Source: an uncultured Bacteroidota bacterium (GTDB lineage: Bacteria > Bacteroidota > Bacteroidia > Bacteroidales > UBA12481). From it: DNA of 48,404 nt. The stretch is taken from assembly GCA_903851365.1 (NCBI GenBank), contig CAINOB010000056.1, positions 1-48,404 of the forward strand. Direction: 5' to 3'. Within the stretch, counting starts at the first letter, position 1; each line of letters opens with the position of its first letter. This document shows positions 44,194-48,404 of this stretch, in pieces. Position numbers and translations under genes: made by a program. The notes beneath the pieces were generated by a model. The model searched no databases, was not told the DNA's origin, and saw only the letters and a program-made list of their open reading frames with translations.

Positions 44194-45086
44194 AGAAACT
44201 AAGAATCCTATTAACCGGGGCCAATGGACAGCTTGGCCAGGCATTATTGCACTTACCCGGTTTCTCGGGCAGCGTGGATTGGATATCAACCGATTATGAG
44301 GAACTTGATATCACACAACGATCGGAAGTGTTTGACTTTGTCGATCTTCATTCGCCCGATTTTATCATCAATTGTGCAGCCTATACTGCTGTTGACCAGG
44401 CAGAGAAAGAGTACGATAAAGCCCTGAAAATTAATGCTGACGGCCCTGAAAACCTTGCGCTTGCTGCAAATAATGCCGGAATACCACTGATTCACATCTC
44501 CACCGACTATGTTTTTTCAGGCCAGAGTTTCAAGCCTTATACTGAAACCAACCAGCCAGATCCGCAGGGGGCCTACGGTAAGACTAAACTGGCTGGCGAA
44601 GAAGTGTTAATTAAAACCGGAGGAAAAATCATTATCGTCAGAACCAGTTGGTTATATTCAGAATACGGAAAGAATTTTTTCCTTACCATGCTCCGACTGG
44701 GTAAAGACAAAGAATCGATTGGTGTGGTTGCTGATCAGATTGGCTCACCAACCTATGCAGGAGACCTGGCTGCAGGAATAATGAAAATCGTTGAATACAA
44801 TTCGTCACACGACGGATGGATCCAACAACCCGAGATCTATCATTTTTGCAATATGGGCGTCACCAGCTGGTACGATTTATCCATGGCCATTATGGAAATT
44901 GCCGGGTTACCGTGTCATGTTAAGCCGCTAACCACTGAACAGTATCCCTTACCCGCACCAAGACCGGCATACAGCATTTTGGATACGAATAAATTCAGAA
45001 ATATTTTCTGGCAAGATATACCCTACTGGAGGACAAGCGTGATTTGCTGTAATGAGAAATATGAATTATTAAAACAAAGGATATGA
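44190..45086 (+). CDS. rfbD: dTDP-4-dehydrorhamnose reductase
   Basis: A 298-residue NAD(P)H-dependent short-chain reductase, last step of dTDP-L-rhamnose synthesis. It has the nucleotide motif LLTGANGQLGQAL, the catalytic region HISTDYVFSG and the Tyr/Lys pair in GAYGKTKLAGE. It overlaps both neighbours by four bases (ATGA junctions), marking a translationally coupled block. rfbB (4,6-dehydratase) is not among the neighbours. Confidence 0.96.
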   Translation: MKKLRILLTGANGQLGQALLHLPGFSGSVDWISTDYEELDITQRSEVFDFVDLHSPDFIINCAAYTAVDQAEKEYDKALKINADGPENLALAANNAGIPLIHISTDYVFSGQSFKPYTETNQPDPQGAYGKTKLAGEEVLIKTGGKIIIVRTSWLYSEYGKNFFLTMLRLGKDKESIGVVADQIGSPTYAGDLAAGIMKIVEYNSSHDGWIQQPEIYHFCNMGVTSWYDLSMAIMEIAGLPCHVKPLTTEQYPLPAPRPAYSILDTNKFRNIFWQDIPYWRTSVICCNEKYELLKQRI

Positions 45087-46825
45087 ACGATATGGATTTT
45101 AGTGTGATGGAAAGAGCCGCTCAGTGGCTGGCCCCTGAATTTGATCAGGAAACCAGGCAACAGGTTCAGTGGATGATTGATCACGATAAAGAATCCCTGG
45201 TTGAATCCTTTTACCGCAGTCTGGAATTTGGGACCGGTGGTATGCGTGGTATCATGGGACCTGGCACAAATAGAATGAACATTTACGTTATCGGCATGGC
45301 CACGCAGGGACTATGTAATCATATAAAGAAGAATTTCCCCGGCAGGTCTGATCTGAAGATCGCCATTGCACACGATAGCCGTAATAATTCTAGATTATTC
45401 GCCGAAACCACTGCTAAGGTTATTTCAGCCAACGGTATACATGCCTATTTATTTGAGAGTTTGCGGCCTACCCCCGAATTGTCTTTTTCGATCAGGCATC
45501 TCGGTTGCCAGTCAGGAATTGTTGTAACCGCCTCGCACAATCCCAAAGAGTATAATGGGTATAAGGTTTATTGGAATGACGGGGGGCAGGTGATCGCACC
45601 ACACGATGAGGATATCATCAAGGAAGTTGAAAAGATTCAAAGTATTAAGGAAGTACCATCCAACGGAAATCCTGAACTTATCCACTCTATTGGTAAGGAG
45701 ATTGATGAAGCCTATTTGTCATGCATCGGCTCACTTTCACTGAATCCGGAAATTAACCGGAAGTACCATGATCTGAAAATAGTTTATACTCCAATTCACG
45801 GATCTGGTGTCATGCTGGTGCCAGCCATTCTGAAAAGATTTGGATTTACCAATATTATTAATGTACCCGAACAGGATATTTCGGACGGAAATTTTCCGAC
45901 AGTAATATCCCCTAATCCCGAGGAAAAGGCAGCCCTTAACCTGGCGATCGAAAAGGCCATAGCAACCGGCTCCGAGCTGGTCATGGCCTCAGACCCTGAT
46001 GCTGACCGGGTTGGAATCGCCATAAGGAACCATGATGGAAGTTTCAAACTATTAAATGGAAATCAGACTGGATCTATTCTGATTTATTACCTTCTTAAAA
46101 ACTGGTCAGATAAAGGCAAGTTAAAAGGCAATGAGTTCATTGCAAGGACGGTGGTAACCACTCCTTTGTTTGAGGATATCGCAGATGACTTTGGTGTTAA
46201 GACTTATGTGGTTTTAACCGGATTTAAATTCATCGCCGACCTGATCAGGCGCAAAGAGGATTCAGAGGTTTTCATTGGTGGAGGGGAAGAATCCTATGGG
46301 TTCATGATTGGCAGTTTTGTGAGGGATAAGGATGCTATCTCAGCCTGCGCCATGATTGCCGAAGTTGCCGCCTGGGCGAAGGAACAAGGGATGACCTTAC
46401 TTGATCTTCTTGAATCATTGTATGTTAAATACGGATATTATAAGGAGCACCTGATATCCATCGTACGTAAAGGCAAGACGGGTGTGGAACAGATTAATGC
46501 CATGATGGAAGGCTTTCGCAGTCGCCCTCCAAAATCCCTTGGTGGATCGGAAGTAGTCATGCTGCATGATTACCTCACCGGAACATCGCTTAACCTCCTT
46601 TCCGGTCAAAAGACCGACATAGCTCTGCCAAAGTCCAACGTACTGCAGTTTGTCACTGCTGACGGGTCCATTGTATCAGCCAGGCCATCCGGCACTGAGC
46701 CGAAAATCAAGTTCTATTTCAGTGTCAAAACAAATATTGCTTCGGCCACCGATCTGCCTGCTGCTGAAGAGCTGTTGAACAAGAAAATAACAGAGCTGGT
46801 TAACTCGTTGGGTATCGACCTTTAA
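45083..46825 (+). CDS. Phosphohexomutase (phosphoglucomutase/phosphomannomutase family)
   Basis: A 580-residue alpha-D-phosphohexomutase. The phosphoserine is in VVTASHNPKEYNGYK, the metal loop is DPDADRVGIA, the sugar-binding loop GGGEESYG and the phosphate-binding loop RPSGTEPKIKFY. The length is that of the PgcA-type phospho-sugar mutases that interconvert glucose-6-P and glucose-1-P. This would supply glucose-1-P to RfbA and to UDP-glucose formation, in keeping with its coupled position after rfbD. Confidence 0.94.
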   Translation: MNDMDFSVMERAAQWLAPEFDQETRQQVQWMIDHDKESLVESFYRSLEFGTGGMRGIMGPGTNRMNIYVIGMATQGLCNHIKKNFPGRSDLKIAIAHDSRNNSRLFAETTAKVISANGIHAYLFESLRPTPELSFSIRHLGCQSGIVVTASHNPKEYNGYKVYWNDGGQVIAPHDEDIIKEVEKIQSIKEVPSNGNPELIHSIGKEIDEAYLSCIGSLSLNPEINRKYHDLKIVYTPIHGSGVMLVPAILKRFGFTNIINVPEQDISDGNFPTVISPNPEEKAALNLAIEKAIATGSELVMASDPDADRVGIAIRNHDGSFKLLNGNQTGSILIYYLLKNWSDKGKLKGNEFIARTVVTTPLFEDIADDFGVKTYVVLTGFKFIADLIRRKEDSEVFIGGGEESYGFMIGSFVRDKDAISACAMIAEVAAWAKEQGMTLLDLLESLYVKYGYYKEHLISIVRKGKTGVEQINAMMEGFRSRPPKSLGGSEVVMLHDYLTGTSLNLLSGQKTDIALPKSNVLQFVTADGSIVSARPSGTEPKIKFYFSVKTNIASATDLPAAEELLNKKITELVNSLGIDL

Positions 46826-46850
46826 GACTAAGTTTTATTAAGCTAAGGCG

Positions 46851-47267
46851 ATGAAATCTTACCGTAAGGAACTTTGGTTCCATTCAAATCAGCGTCGCGA
46901 ACTGATAAATATTACACGCGAAGTTGAGGAGTGCTTGCGTGAAAGTGGAATAAAAGAAGGTTTGTTGTTGTGTAATGCGATGCACATAACCGCATCTGTT
47001 TTCATAAATGATGATGAATCCGGGTTGCATCAGGATATTGAGAAATGGCTGGAGGGCCTTGCCCCGGAAAAACCAAACAGCCAATACCGACATAATTCCT
47101 ATGAAGACAACGCTGACGCTCATTTAAAGAGGACTATCATGGGGCGTGAGGTAGTTGTCGCCGTTACAGCAGGGAAGCTGGACTTCGGTCCCTGGGAGCA
47201 GATCTTTTATGGTGAGTTCGATGGCAAGCGGGCCAAGCGGGTGCTTGTAAAGCTAATCGGGGAATAA
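46851..47267 (+). CDS. YjbQ-family protein
   Basis: A 138-residue single-domain UPF0047/YjbQ protein. Family motifs include [23 protein letters not shown], the [18 protein letters not shown] segment and the final [20 protein letters not shown]. Members bind a metal and show weak thiamine-phosphate synthase activity in E. coli; the physiological role is uncertain. It follows the mutase after 25 bases on the same strand. Confidence 0.92.
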   Translation: MKSYRKELWFHSNQRRELINITREVEECLRESGIKEGLLLCNAMHITASVFINDDESGLHQDIEKWLEGLAPEKPNSQYRHNSYEDNADAHLKRTIMGREVVVAVTAGKLDFGPWEQIFYGEFDGKRAKRVLVKLIGE

Positions 47268-47316
47268 AAATATTTATCTCAAATTCCCAGACAGCAAACC
47301 GATAAAATGTAAAGGC

Positions 47317-48207
47317 TCAGTACCCTCTGTTAGGCGAGGTAAAGAATTCCTGTATAACGTCAGTCAGGTCTGCATTGGTTAGGATAGCTCCACTTAAGTC
47401 GGCATCAGTGAGATTAGCTCCGCTTAAATTAGCGCCCCTTAGATCGGCACCCTTTAAATTAGCACCTCTCAAATCCACATTACTCAGATCAGCATTTATT
47501 AGCAAAGCCTTAGCCAGATTAGCTCTTACCAGGTTGGCCTGGTTTAATTTAGCCTCGGTCAAATCTGCTTCCGCGAGGTTGGCGTGCATAAGCTGGGCAC
47601 CAGACAATTCAGCATAAATCAGTTTGGCTTTAGTAAGGTTACACATCATTAAATCCGCTGCCAGAAGATTAGATTTGCTGAGTATTGCTTCCGTAAGGTC
47701 AGCATAACGAAGATCAGCTTTTGCCAGTATGGCCTCAGTAAGGTCAGCTCTGCTTAGATTTGCTTTGTTAAGAAGAGCTTCGGCTAAGTCAGCTCTAAAT
47801 AGTCTTGCTTCGTTGAGGATGGCTTGAGTCAAATTAGCTTTATATAATCTAGTCACTTTTTCATCTGTAGTTGATAAAAATTGACTTGATTGATCCGCAT
47901 CAGTCAGGTTTGCATCGGAGAGGTCTGTGTCCCTAAATTCCACATACCTCAAATCTGCCCCGGATAAATCTGCCCCGCTTAAGTTTGCACCATTTAAGTT
48001 GGCCCGGGACAGTTTAGTCCTTATAAAGATTGCACCGCTAAGATCGGCATTTGACAGGTCAGCATCTCTCAGGTCCGCGCTAGTCAGATCAACTTCTCGT
48101 AAAATGGCCCCGGAGAGATTGATACCTTTTAGGTGGCTCCAGCTCATATCAAGTTTCCCAATAGAACCTTCATCCAGGTACTTCAGGATTTTTTCAATAT
48201 CAGTCAT
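47317..48207 (-). CDS. Pentapeptide-repeat protein
   Basis: A 296-residue protein made almost entirely of A(D/N)LXX-type pentapeptides (for example ADLSGADLRY, ANLKGADLRGANLSGANL), which fold as a right-handed quadrilateral beta-helix. The first 20 residues are a helical cap. A non-repeat loop at about residues 106-120 (QSSQFLSTTDEKVTR) splits the helix, a feature also seen in some gyrase-protecting DNA mimics. No signal peptide or membrane segment is seen. Function cannot be assigned. Long antisense frames over this gene are by-products of the repeat. Confidence 0.92.
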   Translation of the reverse strand: MTDIEKILKYLDEGSIGKLDMSWSHLKGINLSGAILREVDLTSADLRDADLSNADLSGAIFIRTKLSRANLNGANLSGADLSGADLRYVEFRDTDLSDANLTDADQSSQFLSTTDEKVTRLYKANLTQAILNEARLFRADLAEALLNKANLSRADLTEAILAKADLRYADLTEAILSKSNLLAADLMMCNLTKAKLIYAELSGAQLMHANLAEADLTEAKLNQANLVRANLAKALLINADLSNVDLRGANLKGADLRGANLSGANLTDADLSGAILTNADLTDVIQEFFTSPNRGY

Positions 48208-48312
48208 GATTTCAGTATAAAGCGTTTTCCCCTTCTAAAAACACTAATCCCTGTACGAAGTTACTGTTTTAGCTCTATATATGTTAGTACCAATTAAGGA
48301 AGTTATTAACAA

Positions 48313-48320
48313 TAATTTTG
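48313..48320 (+). promoter_or_regulatory. Outward-facing -7 box near the right edge
   Basis: TAATTTTG followed by CGCCCC is an exact TAnnTTTG match in the typical Bacteroidota context. It points right, out of the window. The rest of the 197-base gap after the pentapeptide gene shows no other feature. Confidence 0.5.
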
Positions 48321-48355
48321 CGCCCCATCAAAGCTCTTAATCGCCAAGATAAGGT

Positions 48356-48404
48356 ATGATCAGAACCCGTCAAGGGCAAGTAAATGCCTCTTCCTTCACA
48401 CAAG
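48356..48404 (+). CDS. Possible start of a gene running off the window
   Basis: An ATG 36 bases after the outward -7 box opens a frame of 16 codons (MIRTRQGQVNASSFTQ) still open at the window edge. It is too short to identify. Confidence 0.3.
   Translation, partial: MIRTRQGQVNASSFTQ

Noticed and set aside
47317-48207. 15-bp periodicity that might suggest a CRISPR or satellite
   Set aside because: The period follows the pentapeptide codons, with no conserved repeat/spacer pattern.
47375-48220. Two long plus-strand frames (80 and 97 residues) opposite the pentapeptide-repeat gene
   Set aside because: Their serine/alanine/leucine-rich repeats are the antisense reading of the A(D/N)LXX codons; no start context or family resemblance.
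1-48404. tRNA, rRNA, riboswitch, prophage, insertion sequence or defence system
   Set aside because: No cloverleaf, rRNA-like stretch, transposase, integrase or known defence protein was recognised on either strand.

Overview
The window reads as an ordinary chromosomal stretch of a Bacteroidota bacterium, most likely an environmental Bacteroidales-type organism. The main evidence is the promoter style: several gene starts are preceded by TAnnTTTG-like -7 boxes, sometimes followed by GCGCC, and purine-rich ribosome binding sites are largely absent. Gene content agrees: a serC-serA-DUF1015 block, a serine 3-phosphoglycerate dehydrogenase of the lysine type, a ribosomal protein S1 with long acidic and alanine-rich tails, and an S9 dipeptidyl peptidase. 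No rRNA, tRNA, CRISPR array, phage or insertion sequence was recognised.

Layout. 1-6.3 kb: an ECF sigma factor with a terminator hairpin at its stop codon, uvrA with an overlapping HEAT-like gene, YggS plus acyl-ACP thioesterase, and an AlbA_2 domain protein. 6.3-10.4 kb: a dihydroorotate dehydrogenase-like enzyme, then a sensor kinase/OmpR-type regulator pair divergent from a secreted protein gene. The shared intergenic region holds three CATTAAC direct repeats at exact 11-bp spacing, a likely binding site for that regulator. 10.4-15.0 kb: gcvT-serC-serA-DUF1015, a serine/glycine/one-carbon operon. The DUF1015 protein carries a DGHHR motif like that of ParB/Srx-fold serine kinases. 15.0-19.9 kb: an orphan Hpt protein, then pnuC, a nicotinamide riboside kinase-like gene, a THUMP RNA methyltransferase and a dipeptidyl peptidase. 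19.9-27.8 kb: a tightly overlapped signalling operon (hybrid kinase, Hpt protein, very large hybrid kinase with HAMP, GAF, a long coiled coil and three receivers, CheR, CheB) without any chemoreceptor, CheA or CheW. 27.8-32.4 kb: rpsA, an RNase Z-like enzyme and guaA.

32.4-46.8 kb is an exopolysaccharide locus in two divergent operons. Leftward: a stand-alone receiver, a glycosylphosphotransferase fused to a degenerate receiver, a half-size TolC-like protein, a Wzz/Wzc-like protein with an inserted LysM domain and degenerate kinase motifs, a Wzx flippase and an O-antigen ligase/polymerase. Rightward: UDP-glucose dehydrogenase, UDP-glucuronate decarboxylase, rmlA, rmlC, rmlD and a phosphohexomutase, supplying UDP-glucuronate/UDP-xylose and dTDP-rhamnose. 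rmlB is absent here. The glycosyltransferase gene appears to carry a one-base frameshift at its 3' end. The window closes with yjbQ, a pentapeptide-repeat protein and an outward-pointing promoter.

The most interesting points are the receptor-free CheR/CheB kinase operon with its 14-residue coiled-coil repeats, the receiver/pseudo-receiver pair tied to polysaccharide initiation, the 11-bp phased repeats, and the serine-operon DUF1015 gene.
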